Assembly: GCF_000166395.1 (NCBI RefSeq)
Contig: NC_014655.1
Location: forward strand, 1,364,001 to 1,428,000
Direction: 5' to 3'
Origin: Leadbetterella byssophila DSM 17132
Lineage (GTDB): Bacteria > Bacteroidota > Bacteroidia > Cytophagales > Spirosomataceae
Length of the DNA stretch: 64,000 nucleotides
Shown here: piece after piece, positions 34,921 through 45,201 of the stretch
Layout: each line of letters begins with the position of its first letter
How positions within the stretch are numbered: the stretch's first letter is position 1
Position numbers and translations under genes: made by a program
The notes under the pieces: generated by a model
Database searches by the model: none
What the model saw: only the letters and a program-made list of their open reading frames with translations
Told to the model about the DNA's origin: nothing

Positions 34921-35400
34921 ATGAACAGACTATTTTTCCCTACTTTTTTACTGATTGCTTTTTTATTTTCTTCCTGCTTTAATAAGGTGGAACCCGAAGT
35001 GAGTACTGTATATGTAAAAAGCGGTGATAAAGAAACTGAGCGGTCAGAAGCGGTATCTACTTTATTCGAACATTATAGTAAAAGCTCGAAGGACAAACAG
35101 TATTATGAGGTTCTTTCAAAAAAAGATGGTCGGTTCATACTCAATTATAATCGGATCGATCAAAGATTAACCATTTGTACAGACCCTGGTAGCGGCTGGA
35201 GCCGTCAATACGTAGGAATAACAGATGCTGATTTGGAAGATCTTTTAGTAAAGGGACTATCATTCAATGATCTTGATTTTCCTAAAGATCCTGTTATTGT
35301 CGATGAAGTAACCTTGATAGTTAAAGAGAAAGAGCTAAAGTATACGAAAGGTTCTGAAATGATAATCCCTAAAACAAACGGGAAACCTAGCGGGTATTAA
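34921..35400 (+). CDS. Small lipoprotein paired with the DUF6973-like lipoprotein
   Basis: The start at 34921 gives a lipoprotein signal (MNRLFFPTFLLIAFLFSSC); an upstream ATG at 34882 overlaps the previous gene and would bury it. The 160-residue mature protein is soluble with no recognised domain (conserved-looking YVGITDADLEDLLVKGLS). Position and export suggest it acts with, or protects against, the upstream lipoprotein. Confidence 0.72.
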   Translation: MNRLFFPTFLLIAFLFSSCFNKVEPEVSTVYVKSGDKETERSEAVSTLFEHYSKSSKDKQYYEVLSKKDGRFILNYNRIDQRLTICTDPGSGWSRQYVGITDADLEDLLVKGLSFNDLDFPKDPVIVDEVTLIVKEKELKYTKGSEMIIPKTNGKPSGY

Positions 35401-35425
35401 CGCTTCGAAATAATTTTAGCTTCAT

Positions 35426-35466
35426 AAAACAGGGGGCCACTTAAATGGGCTTCCTGTTTTTTTATA
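35426..35466 (+). terminator. Terminator after the lipoprotein pair
   Basis: AAAACAGG (35426-35433) pairs with CCTGTTTT (35453-35460), with a weaker inner GGGCC/GGGC pairing, followed by a run of Ts. Confidence 0.8.
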
Positions 35467-35800
35467 ATTGTATATTACTAAAAATCATATTTTATCCAAC
35501 CGGGTGCCTGCTAGAAAGCGTTATTAGGAAGTATTAAATGGATATTTTGTAGAAATTGTTATTATTCGGTACGCTGGATATGGGGAGTGCTAAAGTTCTA
35601 CTTATTTCTTAGGTCATTGTTTAGCTCTCTACTATTGAGAGTTTAATGGCAATTCTAAGCTTGGAAAGTACAATAAGCTATTAGGCTGATAGTTTTACCT
35701 TCTGCTTGAAATGTATTATTTTAGTATAAACGTATCCGCCCTATAAACTACAGGTGGGTAACTACCAATCGAGACACTTTCTCCAAATCTTCTAAAAACC

Positions 35801-35865
35801 GGTTCGATATTAGTTCGGGAAGGGGTACTAACCCCTGAAACGGAAAGGTTTTGGGGGTTTTTGCT
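35801..35865. repeat. att-like repeat, left flank of the restriction island
   Basis: CCGGTTCGA (35799-35807) and GTACTAACC (35825-35833) match the T arm and 3' end of tRNA-Leu at 24057-24086. From 35828 the sequence CTAACCCCTGAAAC, then GAAAGGTTTT (35843-35852), is repeated at 44269-44293 in the same orientation. The repeat also forms a hairpin with a T-tail. The gap 35467-36183 holds no gene that I can see. Confidence 0.55.
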
Positions 35866-36183
35866 TTTTGGGGGTGGTGGGAGATTGGGTAGGATAGTAT
35901 ATTAAAACTTAAGACAAGCTTCTACTTTTAAAATGTACTATTTCCGGGGGAGCTTACAGCAAGGAAAGTAACCGCTTTGAACAAATCCTTTTAGAGCAGC
36001 GTTAATAGAAAAACAATTTGATTCTCGTAAAGCAGCTTCACTGATGAATATGTCAGAAATAAATTTTAAGAAAAAGTATCCATCTTTAATTATTTAATAT
36101 TAACACACTACCCTATCTAAAAAAATGGCTTTTTACAGAAATAGTGGTGAAAACGTACCTTTTTTTTAAAACCATTCCCATTC

Positions 36184-39100
36184 CTAAAACCCTCCAATGC
36201 CCTTAAACTTATCCACTAGGGCACTGATCTTCTGAAAAACACTTTGTTTTTTCGTCAAAAACTGAGGATTTAACGGACTCATTTTTGGCAAGATAGCATT
36301 CAGTTCCGTACCATTATCTGTTGCAAACTCACGCTTTAAGGAATTTGATATATAACGCTTAGCAGCTTCTTCATTCAAAGTCTCATTAGCAATCAATTCC
36401 ATTACTTCCTCTTTCTGCTTACGCTGGGCATATTCATAAAAAGAATCTAATATCGATGGTTTATCCTCAATAGTATCTAAGTTGGTTTCGTTGATATAAT
36501 CCACCACTAAACTTTCTTTCGCTCTATTGCCTATACTCGCACGAATCACCCTACGCACCTCCTCAACAAGATCCGCTTTGCTCTTCGTTTTCTTATTCTG
36601 TTCAAAAATCAACTCCAGGATATAATCTAAATTAATTTCCTGTGATTTCAACAAATCGATTTCAAATACAACATCATCCCAATCGATACCCGATTCCTCA
36701 CTTTCTTTGCCACTTTTTTCTCTTCGAATCCAATCACGGATATCGTTATAAGTTGAGCGATAATCTTGAACTGTTCTGTTCGGTATTACCTCCATCTGTT
36801 CCATGAAAACAATATCTTCATCCGTCAAGAAATTCTCCTCTTTGAAGGCTTCTACGGCTTCTGGGTTAGATTTATCGATAGCTTGAAACGCTTTCAAATG
36901 ATTGAACTCATCGTAATTCTGTAAAATATTTTCTACGCGTAAATATTCACCGAATAGCTTGGTAAACTCATTCTTATCTTTCTCCGTAACGATTTCCGAT
37001 GGATCAGGGTACTTGGTATTTAATTCATGTACGATATCATTGTATCCTCTTCTTGCTTTACCGGAAACAATGTCCGTAAAACCTTCCAAGTATTCTTTAT
37101 AACTCTTTTCTAATACAACATTCTTCGTATTCTTATCCCCAAACAACGTAATAGCATCAATAGTCGCTTGTTCTAGGTTTCTAAACGTAACGATATTTCC
37201 AAACGTCTTGGTCGCATCATAGATACGGTTCGTTCTAGAAAACGCCTGCATCAATCCATGATAACGCAAGTTCTTGTCTACAAACAAGGTATTCAATGTG
37301 GGTGCATCAAATCCTGTCAAGAACATACCCACTACAATAATTAAGTCTATTTCTTTCTTCTTAACGCGATTCGCCAAGTCGCGGTAGTAGTTCTGGAACT
37401 CGTTACTTTCTACCCCAAAATTCGTTTTGAACATAGCGTTATAATCTCCAATGGCTTGCGACAAAAATTCCTTAGCCGTGCTATCCATAGCCGATGGCTC
37501 GAATGTTTCATCTACAATTTCACCAATTGCGCTTTGTTCTTCATTGGCTGCATATGAAAATATCGTAGCTATTTTTAATGGACGTTCACTGTCTTTTTGT
37601 AGCGCGTTCAACGCTTCGTAATACATCTTAGCGGCATCCACACTACTTACCGCAAACATGGCATTGAAGCCTCTGTTACCTGCTTGATTGCGATGTGTTT
37701 TTAAACGATAGTTCTTTATAATATAATGAGAGATTTCCTTAATACGTGCAGGATGCAAAAATGCTTTTTTATTCTCAGCAGCACTTAATTTTTTCTCATC
37801 TTGTTCCTGCTCTATGCTTTTGAATTGTGGACGTACATCATTATAATCCACCTTGAATTTCAATACTTTTTCATCACGAATCGCATCCGTGATGACATAA
37901 GAATGCAATTCTCTGCCAAACACACTCGCTGTGGTATCTGCCCCCAAAGCATTTTGTGGAAAGATGGGCGTTCCTGTAAAGCCAAATTGATAGTATTTCT
38001 TAAACTTCTTCTTTAGATTCTTTTGCGCTTCGCCAAATTGAGAACGATGCGCTTCATCGAAGATAAACACCACCTGCTTGTCATAAATGTCCAAGTTAGG
38101 CTCGCTCTTCATCAGGTTATTTAATTTCTGAATCGTCGTTACAATGATCTTATTATCTTTCTTCTCAATATTTCGTTTTAGCCCTACCGTATTATCGGAA
38201 CCATTCACGCTATCGGGAGAAAAACGTTGGTATTCCTTCATGGTTTGATAGTCCAAATCTTTTCTATCGACCACAAAGAACACCCTATCTATAAATTCTA
38301 ATTCAGTCGCTAAGCGAGCTGCTTTAAAACTGGTTAAGGTTTTACCCGATCCCGTTGTATGCCAAATATAGCCTCCACCTTCCAGAGTGGACCATTTTTT
38401 AGCATTATACGCACTTCTTATCTTCCATAGGATTCGCTCGGCTGCCGCTATCTGATAGGGTCGCATAATCAATAGCGTATTGCTTACATCAAATACAGAA
38501 TACGTCAGTATAACATTCAAAATCGTTTGCTTCTGAAAGAATGTAGCCGTAAAATCCTTTAAATCTTTGATCAGATTATTATCCGCCTTCGCCCAGTTCA
38601 TCGTAAAATCGAAACTGTTTTTGTTGCGCTCTACGGTATTGGCAAAGTAACGCGTATCTGTTCCGTTGGAAATCACAAATAGCTGTACATACTTAAACAA
38701 TGAACTTTCCGCATTCAGACTTTCTTTACTGTATCGGTGCACTTGGTTGAAAGCCTCACGAATAGCTACCCCACGTTTCTTCAATTCAACTTGCACCAAA
38801 GGAAGTCCATTCACCAAGATCGTTACATCATACCGATTGGCGTGTGTTCCTTTCTGCTCAAACTGCGAGATAACCTGCACCTTATTTCGTGCAATGTCCT
38901 TTTTATCAACGATGTAAATATTCTGAATATGCCCATCATCAAACACAAAATCATAGATATGATTATTCTGTATTTTATGTGTTTTCGCTACTAAATCATC
39001 ACTGGCTTTATTTAAGTATTCCTCACAGAAGCGCACCCATTCGCTATCTGTGAAGCTCATATCGTTCAATGCTTGTATCTGTATACGCGCGTTCGCAAGC

Positions 39101-39282
39101 ATCTGATCCAATGACTTAATATGGAAAGCGTTTTCATATCCCAGATTGACTAAATCCTGAATAAATTCACGCTCTAAAGCTGCTTCCGTTTGGTAACCAG
39201 CTGCAGGCTCATAAGTGTACGAATGCTTGTCGTATTTATCTAGTACGATGAAATTGTTAGATTCGGCAATGGCGTTGTACAT
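36184..39282 (-). CDS. hsdR: Type I restriction enzyme R subunit
   Basis: This 1032-residue protein cuts DNA at random distance from the recognition site after ATP-driven translocation. The N-terminal nuclease domain has the PD-ExK-type segment [12 protein letters not shown] (about residue 155). The helicase motor has Walker A HTTGSGKT (about residue 310) and the DEAH box [13 protein letters not shown] (about 405), then motif III TGTPIF. The C-terminal part is helical for binding to HsdM/HsdS. It is the last gene of the operon, separated from hsdS by a four-helix-bundle gene flanked by repeats. Confidence 0.95.
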   Translation of the reverse strand: MYNAIAESNNFIVLDKYDKHSYTYEPAAGYQTEAALEREFIQDLVNLGYENAFHIKSLDQMLANARIQIQALNDMSFTDSEWVRFCEEYLNKASDDLVAKTHKIQNNHIYDFVFDDGHIQNIYIVDKKDIARNKVQVISQFEQKGTHANRYDVTILVNGLPLVQVELKKRGVAIREAFNQVHRYSKESLNAESSLFKYVQLFVISNGTDTRYFANTVERNKNSFDFTMNWAKADNNLIKDLKDFTATFFQKQTILNVILTYSVFDVSNTLLIMRPYQIAAAERILWKIRSAYNAKKWSTLEGGGYIWHTTGSGKTLTSFKAARLATELEFIDRVFFVVDRKDLDYQTMKEYQRFSPDSVNGSDNTVGLKRNIEKKDNKIIVTTIQKLNNLMKSEPNLDIYDKQVVFIFDEAHRSQFGEAQKNLKKKFKKYYQFGFTGTPIFPQNALGADTTASVFGRELHSYVITDAIRDEKVLKFKVDYNDVRPQFKSIEQEQDEKKLSAAENKKAFLHPARIKEISHYIIKNYRLKTHRNQAGNRGFNAMFAVSSVDAAKMYYEALNALQKDSERPLKIATIFSYAANEEQSAIGEIVDETFEPSAMDSTAKEFLSQAIGDYNAMFKTNFGVESNEFQNYYRDLANRVKKKEIDLIIVVGMFLTGFDAPTLNTLFVDKNLRYHGLMQAFSRTNRIYDATKTFGNIVTFRNLEQATIDAITLFGDKNTKNVVLEKSYKEYLEGFTDIVSGKARRGYNDIVHELNTKYPDPSEIVTEKDKNEFTKLFGEYLRVENILQNYDEFNHLKAFQAIDKSNPEAVEAFKEENFLTDEDIVFMEQMEVIPNRTVQDYRSTYNDIRDWIRREKSGKESEESGIDWDDVVFEIDLLKSQEINLDYILELIFEQNKKTKSKADLVEEVRRVIRASIGNRAKESLVVDYINETNLDTIEDKPSILDSFYEYAQRKQKEEVMELIANETLNEEAAKRYISNSLKREFATDNGTELNAILPKMSPLNPQFLTKKQSVFQKISALVDKFKGIGGF

Positions 39283-39289
39283 AATGGGG

Positions 39290-39335
39290 AATGATTAATG
39301 GTTAATGGTTAATGATTAATGGTAAATGATTAATT
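39290..39335. repeat. TTAATGG-type microsatellite between hsdR and the four-helix-bundle gene
   Basis: Several imperfect copies of GATTAATGGTTAATG run between the hsdR start and the stop codon of the four-helix-bundle gene. They are in inverted orientation relative to the AACCATTA-type repeats on the other side of that gene. Confidence 0.75.
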
Positions 39336-39698
39336 AAGATTATTTTTGGTTGTTTTGAGGATGGAAGTTATTAGTTTTATGAGTTCTTCGGCATCTTTAT
39401 GTATACTTTTGAATTGCTCATCGTTTAGATAATTGGTTGCTTGTAAAAGTTCTAGCCAATAAAGTGCTTCGTTTATTTCTTTTTGTGCGATGGCTATTTT
39501 ATGCTTAAAATCTGTTTTAGATTCTGCATGTTCTGCCTCGCGAACCATTGCGCCAACAGATGTTCCTGATCGTAACAATTGCTTCGATAGAACAAATTCT
39601 TTTTTCTGTTCACACAAATATTGATACAACTTAACAATCCTTACCGCAAATACAAAACTCTTGTTTTTTACGACATTATCTCTCATCTCATTAACCAT
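39330..39698 (-). CDS. Four-helix-bundle protein (23S rRNA intervening-sequence type)
   Basis: The 122-residue protein shows the family pattern: FVFAVRIVKLYQYLCEQKKE, LLRSGTSVGAMVREAEHAES and LYWLELLQATNYL. It is TIGR02436-like, four antiparallel helices, function unknown. Annotated start codon and stop codon both lie within flanking repeats; MRDNVVKNKSF at residue 5 may be the real start. Genes of this family are often found as stand-alone insertions between restriction-modification genes. Confidence 0.85.
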   Translation of the reverse strand: MVNEMRDNVVKNKSFVFAVRIVKLYQYLCEQKKEFVLSKQLLRSGTSVGAMVREAEHAESKTDFKHKIAIAQKEINEALYWLELLQATNYLNDEQFKSIHKDAEELIKLITSILKTTKNNLN

Positions 39699-39772
39699 TA
39701 ACCATTATCCATTAACAATTAACCATTAACAATTAACCATTAACAATTAACCATTATCCATTAACCATTAAA
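39690..39772. repeat. TTAACCATTAACAA tandem repeats between the four-helix-bundle gene and hsdS
   Basis: A run of 7-14-bp units (TTAACCATTAACAA repeated three times, with ATTATCCATT variants at the edges) spans from the start of the four-helix-bundle gene to the stop codon of hsdS. The hsdS stop lies inside the repeat. Confidence 0.85.
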
Positions 39773-40933
39773 CCCTAACAACTCATTACGATAATACTCG
39801 TATTGCTTATTTCTCAGTTCTATTTCTCTTTCTAATTGCGCAACAATGTTTTTAGTCGCTTCATCATATTGATCTAATAAATGGACAATGCGTTCTTGTT
39901 CAGTTATAACTGGTTTTGGTATAGTTATTTTTTCTAAGTCATTTACATTTACTCTGCGAACTTTTGTACCAGTTATATATTTTCTTTTTTGCTTCTGAAA
40001 CTGCTCTGTTTGAAAATAATATGCGACAAATTTGGGATTTAATGAATGTGAATAAAAACATGCGTCACTACTTACAGCAATATCTTCTTCTCCTAACCAA
40101 GCTACAGCTTTACATACGTCATCGTCATTTTCACTTGTAGTAGCTATAACTAAATCACCCGTTTTGGCTTTTCTAGCGTTCTTAGCAAAATCTACCGAAA
40201 CAAAAGATTTGGTTTCGTAAGTGTAAGTATTATAATATGTATAAACTTGTCCGTAATGTATACAGCCAATTCCAAATTCAGTAAAGTCTTTTTTCTGCAA
40301 TCCACTACCTCGAGTAAATTTCCCAACATTTTCATCCCCCAAAGTTTTCCACTCCACTTCCTTACCCTCAAAGCGGAACAACTCTTCACGATAATATTCG
40401 TATTGTTTTTTACGTTGGTCTATTTCTTGGGCTAAAGCAGCGGTTAAGGCTTTATTTTGTTCACTCAAACCATCCAAAACCCTTACAATTTCTTGTTGAA
40501 CGGCTAATGATTTTTCAGGATCATTAGGGTATGGGATAGGGATTAAAGTTTCTTTAGCTTTTGTCCAATGGCGTTGATAACTTCCCTCTTTTTCATAAAA
40601 ACTTAAAAAGCAATAATAGAGATATTTTACATTATTGTTTTTCGAATTTAAAATTTTTAGACCATCAGCACCTTGAATGAATGAAAAATCAACATATTTG
40701 ATATGTTCTGAATGATCGCCAAAAATGATATATTCATTTTTTTCAACCATAGGAAAATTCACATCAGTATAACCTGCTATAAATTGCGCCCCTTGATCAA
40801 TTATAGGATTTGATCCAGAAAGACAATAGTGTTCACGCTTTATTTTTGAAGGTGCTGTTTTCGTTTTCACTATTCCTCCCAAAGCCTTCCACTCCACCGG
40901 CACATCTTTCAATAATGCTTTTAATGTACTCAT
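39761..40933 (-). CDS. hsdS: Type I restriction specificity subunit S
   Basis: HsdS recognises the bipartite DNA target through two target-recognition domains. Here they are at about residues 15-165 and 195-345, separated and ended by near-identical conserved helices (RKKQYEYYREELFRF, about residue 178, and RNKQYEYYRNELLGF at the C-terminus). The 390-residue size is normal. Its stop codon is within the TTAACCATT repeats. It overlaps rhuM by 4 bp. The exact recognition sequence cannot be read from the protein. Confidence 0.93.
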   Translation of the reverse strand: MSTLKALLKDVPVEWKALGGIVKTKTAPSKIKREHYCLSGSNPIIDQGAQFIAGYTDVNFPMVEKNEYIIFGDHSEHIKYVDFSFIQGADGLKILNSKNNNVKYLYYCFLSFYEKEGSYQRHWTKAKETLIPIPYPNDPEKSLAVQQEIVRVLDGLSEQNKALTAALAQEIDQRKKQYEYYREELFRFEGKEVEWKTLGDENVGKFTRGSGLQKKDFTEFGIGCIHYGQVYTYYNTYTYETKSFVSVDFAKNARKAKTGDLVIATTSENDDDVCKAVAWLGEEDIAVSSDACFYSHSLNPKFVAYYFQTEQFQKQKRKYITGTKVRRVNVNDLEKITIPKPVITEQERIVHLLDQYDEATKNIVAQLEREIELRNKQYEYYRNELLGFNG

Positions 40934-41937
40934 GCTTTTCCTCCTTTTTTGGCTTTGCTTAGTTTATCAGCTTGCTTGGCTTGTTTTTCCAATGCTGTGA
41001 TGGTTTTGAGGTATTCTTTTTCCACGCTGCTGAGGGTTTTGGCTTTGTACTTTTTGTATTCGGCTACTGCTTTTTCTTTGGCTTTTTCCGTAGAAATGCT
41101 GCCTGCGTTATCCAAGACTTTACGCCCTGTGCTGTTGAGAATGTTGTCCAACTCGCGAATGTAGTCGTCCATGCGCATGGGGCGTTCTTCTATGGCGTTC
41201 AGCTCTGCTAAGTCGAAGTATGCCGCTACCAGATTATTGAGTACTTTGAGTTCTTTTTCTTCCAAGAAGTTTTTGGCTATCATGGCTTCAGCTTGGGTAG
41301 GTGCTTCGCCTTTGAAGTTGGTTAATCCTGCAAAAGGTTTGTCGCTGTCTACCCGCATATAAATCACCTCAGAGGCTGTATGCCCATGTGCGGCATAGTG
41401 CAATTTGTTTTGTACGATTTTGAAAAAGGTCAAACTGGCTTCGCTTTTTGGGTCGTAATCCACCGCCGTGGCATACAAATCCAATATCTGACGGTACATC
41501 ACCTTTTCACTCGAACGAATGTCGCGAATGCGGTCGAGTAATTCTTTCCAATAGTTGCCACCGCCCAAGCCTTTTAGACGGTCATCGTCCATGGTAAACC
41601 CTTTGACGATGTATTCTTTGAGGCGTTGGGTAGCCCATTGGCGGAAGCGTGTACCTTGAATAGATTTTACACGATAACCCACTGATATAATGACATCTAA
41701 ATTATAGTGATTGGTCGGTTTGGTAGAAAAATCGGAAATTCCGATTTTTCTCATGGTATCCGCTTCTAATAATTCACCTTCCTGATAAATATTTAAGATA
41801 TGCTCATTAATAGTAGAGCGGCTTTTATTGAATAATTCCGCCATTTGGTCTATGGTTAGCCAAACGGTTTCGTCCTCTAATTTGACGTTTATTTTGGTTA
41901 AACCGTCTTCGGTGGTATATAATATCAGTTCACTCAT
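40930..41937 (-). CDS. RhuM-family protein within the restriction operon
   Basis: The 335-residue protein has the RhuM pattern: [22 protein letters not shown] (an HTH-like N-terminus), [17 protein letters not shown] and [12 protein letters not shown], then a C-terminal coiled, lysine-rich tail (AKAKKGGKA). First described as a Salmonella virulence protein, it is common inside Bacteroidota type I operons, with unknown role. It overlaps both hsdM and hsdS by 4 bp, so it is strictly coexpressed. Confidence 0.9.
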   Translation of the reverse strand: MSELILYTTEDGLTKINVKLEDETVWLTIDQMAELFNKSRSTINEHILNIYQEGELLEADTMRKIGISDFSTKPTNHYNLDVIISVGYRVKSIQGTRFRQWATQRLKEYIVKGFTMDDDRLKGLGGGNYWKELLDRIRDIRSSEKVMYRQILDLYATAVDYDPKSEASLTFFKIVQNKLHYAAHGHTASEVIYMRVDSDKPFAGLTNFKGEAPTQAEAMIAKNFLEEKELKVLNNLVAAYFDLAELNAIEERPMRMDDYIRELDNILNSTGRKVLDNAGSISTEKAKEKAVAEYKKYKAKTLSSVEKEYLKTITALEKQAKQADKLSKAKKGGKA

Positions 41938-43481
41938 GCTTCAATCTCTTTGATGATGTTCGCAATAGAAGCACGAAGCTCGTTGATGGATTGTACCGTA
42001 CTTTCCAATTCTTGATTAAGCGTTTCGATGTTAATCACCTCGCGTGTATCTTTCGCCTCTACGTACGAGCTTACCGATAGGTTATAATCGTTCTCGGCAA
42101 TCTGTTTATTATCTACAGTTACCGCTACGTGATCTACCGTTTCTTTCCTATCAAACAGGTGAAGAATCTCAGCGATGTGCTTTTCTTCAAGGATATTGTT
42201 GTTGGTTACTTTCTTGAAGAACGCTTCACCACTAGCATCAATAAACTGCGTTTTGGTATCAGCTTTATGCTTTGATAATACCAAGATATTTACGGCGATA
42301 CTCGTTCCGTAGAATAAATTAGGTGCTAAGGATATCACCGTTTCTACAAAGTTGTTATCTACTAAATATTTACGGATTTTTTGTTCTGCACCCCCACGAT
42401 AGAAAATACCAGGGAAACAAACAATAGCTGCACGCCCAGTACCCGATAAATAACTTAATGCGTGCATTACAAAAGCAAAATCCGCTTTAGACTTAGGTGC
42501 TAACACACCTGCTGGAGCAAAACGCTCATCATTGATCAAAGTTGGATCATCTGAACCTATCCAATTCACCGAATACGGAGGATTAGAAACAATGGCATCA
42601 AACGGCTTATCATCTAAGAAATGAGGATCCGTCAAGGTATTCCCTAAAGCGATATTGAACTTATCGTAATTGACATTATGCAAGAACATATTCATACGCG
42701 CTAAGTTGTAGGTCGTATGATTAATTTCTTGGCCGAAGAAGCCTTCTTCCACAAAATGCTCATCATAAAGCTTTTTGGCTTGTAGAAGTAAGGCGCCAGA
42801 CCCAACTGCAGGGTCATACATCTTATTCACCTTGGTTTGCTTATGCAACGCAATACGTGTTAATAATCTCGATACTTCCTGAGGTGTAAAGAACTCTCCA
42901 CCTGACTTACCTGCATTAGCCGCATAGTTATGTATCAAGAATTCATAAGCGTCTCCAAACAAGTCAATCTTTGTTTCTTCAAAAGAACCAAAATTCAATT
43001 CAGCTATACCATGAAGTACAGCCGAAAGACGTTTGTTTTTTTCTTCTACAGTATTCCCAAGGCGTGTACTTGTGGTATCAAAATCATCAAACAAACCTTT
43101 GATATCGTGCTCCGAAGGATAACCATTCGCAGAGTTTTGAATATCCGTGAAGATTTGTTTCAAATCAGTATTAAGATTCTTATTGTCATCAGCTTTAGCC
43201 TCCACATTTACAAACAACTGAGAAGGATAAATAAAATACCCCTTCGTCTTTATGGCATCTACTTTTACTTCTTCTGGAATATCGCTATCCTTGAATTTAG
43301 CATAATTTATAGAAGTATCACCTGCCTCTATATAATCCGTAAAATTCTCACTTATAAAACGATAGAATAATGTACCTAACACAAAGTGTTTAAAGTCCCA
43401 TCCATCCACTGAGCCGCGAACTTCGTTGGCTATTTTCCATATTTTACTTTGTAATTCTTGTCTTTGTAAAATACTAGTCAT
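41934..43481 (-). CDS. hsdM: Type I DNA methyltransferase M subunit
   Basis: The N-terminal helical domain (about residues 1-150) is followed by an N6-adenine methyltransferase core with SAM motif [12 protein letters not shown] (about residue 215), catalytic NPPYSV (about residue 300) and a C-terminal helix that contacts HsdS. It methylates an adenine in each half-site and, with HsdR, forms the restriction complex. The 515-residue length is normal. It overlaps the upstream regulator and the downstream rhuM by 4 bp each. Confidence 0.95.
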   Translation of the reverse strand: MTSILQRQELQSKIWKIANEVRGSVDGWDFKHFVLGTLFYRFISENFTDYIEAGDTSINYAKFKDSDIPEEVKVDAIKTKGYFIYPSQLFVNVEAKADDNKNLNTDLKQIFTDIQNSANGYPSEHDIKGLFDDFDTTSTRLGNTVEEKNKRLSAVLHGIAELNFGSFEETKIDLFGDAYEFLIHNYAANAGKSGGEFFTPQEVSRLLTRIALHKQTKVNKMYDPAVGSGALLLQAKKLYDEHFVEEGFFGQEINHTTYNLARMNMFLHNVNYDKFNIALGNTLTDPHFLDDKPFDAIVSNPPYSVNWIGSDDPTLINDERFAPAGVLAPKSKADFAFVMHALSYLSGTGRAAIVCFPGIFYRGGAEQKIRKYLVDNNFVETVISLAPNLFYGTSIAVNILVLSKHKADTKTQFIDASGEAFFKKVTNNNILEEKHIAEILHLFDRKETVDHVAVTVDNKQIAENDYNLSVSSYVEAKDTREVINIETLNQELESTVQSINELRASIANIIKEIEA

Positions 43482-43669
43482 AATCTCTCTTTTAATAATT
43501 CTTGTGGTTTCACGTCTAATATCTTTGCAATTTCAAAAAGCACCTCTAGTCTGGGCTGCTGCCTGTTTTGCACATAACCGTTTACCATATTATAACTTTT
43601 ACCCAGTTGCTCAGCTAGCCAAGTCTGTTTTATACCTTTTATTTCCAACACCTCTTTAATCCTGTTCAT
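43478..43669 (-). CDS. Small XRE (C-protein-like) regulator of the restriction operon
   Basis: The 63-residue HTH ([20 protein letters not shown] ... [19 protein letters not shown]) is the first gene of the operon and overlaps hsdM by 4 bp. C-proteins of this type delay restriction relative to methylation after entry into a new host, so autoregulated control of the operon is likely. Confidence 0.88.
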   Translation of the reverse strand: MNRIKEVLEIKGIKQTWLAEQLGKSYNMVNGYVQNRQQPRLEVLFEIAKILDVKPQELLKERL

Positions 43670-44252
43670 GTTAATGTGAAATGTTTCTGCAATTATAGAT
43701 GTAATATCTCATTTTTCAATATAAAAAATACTTGATTTTTCGTGAAATTAATTTACGAACTTAGGCTCGAGTAATGCTAAAAGCTTATGAGATATTTGTG
43801 GAATAAAAACAAATAAATAAAAAATGTAGGATGCAAAATATTTGGAATCTTTCAGAGAGTTAAAATAAATACAACAGGGCAAAAATAGATTCATGGAAGG
43901 ATGTTCACTGAAATACTTTCTTGAAATCCCAAAAAGCCACTACTAGAAACATTAAGTTAAGGAATACCCTACATTGGAAAGAGGAAATGTTAAAGAGAAA
44001 TGAAGAAAAGGCAATACTAGTTTAAGTAGCCCTACATATGACAACACTTAAATTCAGAACAAATCCAGGTACAATATAATCCTAATGTGAATAGCTCTCC
44101 TTATCAATGCATTTCTTTAAATAGACATAAGCGTTTCTATGTTGAAGATCATCTTTACTACTTGTTTTTCCAAAGCCCTCCTGAGTAATCCCTTTTGTTC
44201 TAAAATATAAATTGATTTACTATCCCGGAAATGGACATTATTCCCTGTTTGA
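43670..44252. other. Intergenic, no gene seen
   Basis: AT-rich stretch upstream of the restriction operon. It should hold the operon promoter. A minus-strand open frame of 67 codons (44117-44320) reads through the att-like repeat at its start and is not a credible gene. Confidence 0.5.
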
Positions 44253-44306
44253 ACTCCGGTCCTGGGTTCTAACCCCTGAAACTGAAAGGTTTTAGTTTTT
44301 TTGCTT
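44253..44306. repeat. att-like repeat, right flank of the restriction island, resembling the tRNA-Leu end
   Basis: The segment 44253-44274 agrees with tRNA-Leu positions 24065-24086 at 19 of 22 bases by my count, with the shared parts ACTCCGG, CCTGGGT and AACC. From 44269 it shares CTAACCCCTGAAAC and GAAAGGTTTT (44284-44293) with the repeat at 35828-35852. The segment forms a hairpin with a T-tail, like a tRNA terminator. A decayed attR is the simplest reading. Confidence 0.62.
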
Positions 44307-44356
44307 CTGGGTGAACCCACATTTTAGAGGGCTAGTGTACATTTAAGTGAGACGAA

Positions 44357-44382
44357 TTAAAAAAAGCCCCATAACGGGGCTT
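44357..44382 (-). terminator. Terminator of the SDR gene
   Basis: GGGGCTT (44376-44382) and AAGCCCC (44364-44370) form the stem, followed on the minus strand by a run of Ts (forward TTAAAAAAA at 44357-44365). It lies 36 bp after the SDR stop. Confidence 0.85.
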
Positions 44383-44418
44383 GGGCTAGTAATTTACCTC
44401 TATATATTTCTACGAAAA

Positions 44419-45201
44419 TCAGGCATTCCCGTAAATGTTAGATTCTCCACCGTCGATAGCTATGGTTTGTCCGTTTATATAGGAATTATCTTCACTTAAC
44501 AGGAAGGCCACCACCTTTGCCACTTCATGCGGTTCACCTAAGCGTTTGGTAGGATTATGCTGAGCATATTCTATCTCTGCCGCTTTGGGATCTGCTGGAT
44601 TGATCTGCCTGAATGCCTCCGCAACCATAGGGGTAAGGATGGCTCCTGGGGCAATGGCGTTCGTTAAGATACCATCTCTACCGTATTCTAAAGCCGCATT
44701 CTTAGTCATACCGGACACTGCGTGCTTGCTTGCCACATAGGGCGATTGGTTCATCACCCCACGTATGCCGCCTACTGAAGCTGCATTTACAATTCTGCCG
44801 TACCTCTGTTTTTGCATCACCGGAATGACATAGCGCAAGCCAAAGTACACTCCCATCAAATTAATGTCAATGACCTTTTTAAAGATATCAAGATCATATT
44901 CAGTCATACGGGCCTGTCGCCCTTCTATGCCGGCATTATTGTAAAAACCATCGATTCTACCAAAGGTATCTACAGCCACTTTAACATAGTTTTTTGTCGC
45001 CTCCTCATCCGATACATCCGCAAAAACGGTTACCACTTTAACCTCAGGAAACTCCCTAGATATTTCCGTTTTTGCTTCAGCTAATGCGGGTTCATTGTAA
45101 TCTACCAAAACCAGATGCGCACCTTTTGATGCCAATTCCTTCGCTGTTGCTAATCCAAGTCCCATTCCGGCACCCGTGATGATCATTACTTTATTCTTCA
45201 T
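44419..45201 (-). CDS. Short-chain dehydrogenase/reductase
   Basis: The 260-residue protein has the classical SDR features: cofactor loop TGAGMGLGLATA (about residues 9-20), NNAG (about 88), catalytic Ser near NAASVGG and YVASK (about 157), and the C-terminal TIAIDGG. The acidic DYNEPALAE after the second strand favours NAD(H). Substrate unknown. It is monocistronic with its own terminator. Confidence 0.88.
   Translation of the reverse strand: MKNKVMIITGAGMGLGLATAKELASKGAHLVLVDYNEPALAEAKTEISREFPEVKVVTVFADVSDEEATKNYVKVAVDTFGRIDGFYNNAGIEGRQARMTEYDLDIFKKVIDINLMGVYFGLRYVIPVMQKQRYGRIVNAASVGGIRGVMNQSPYVASKHAVSGMTKNAALEYGRDGILTNAIAPGAILTPMVAEAFRQINPADPKAAEIEYAQHNPTKRLGEPHEVAKVVAFLLSEDNSYINGQTIAIDGGESNIYGNA

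Larger units (their letters stand above)
24065..35865. mobile_element. Integrative mobilizable element at tRNA-Leu(CAA)
   Basis: The element starts at the tRNA 3' end with a large serine recombinase and carries a toxin-antitoxin pair, a ParA-like block, MobC-like and relaxase genes, XRE regulators and lipoprotein cargo. There are no VirB/Tra secretion genes, so it should be mobilizable but not self-conjugative. The left end is fixed by the tRNA. The right end is inferred from a degenerate att-like repeat at 35801-35865 that shares CCGGTTCGA and a GTACyAACC core with the tRNA end. A second similar site at 44253 means the right boundary could instead be there. Protein-coding sequence from about 25.6 to 31.7 kb is visibly more G+C-rich than its flanks. 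Confidence 0.7.

Noticed and set aside
39690-39772. CRISPR-like regular repeats
   Set aside because: Units are 7-14 bp, contiguous and without unique spacers; no cas genes.
42930-43370. 146-codon plus-strand open frame
   Set aside because: Antisense shadow of hsdM.
44117-44320. 67-codon minus-strand open frame
   Set aside because: Its start is a translation of the att-like repeat and tRNA-like end (QGLEPRTGVQTG type), not a gene.
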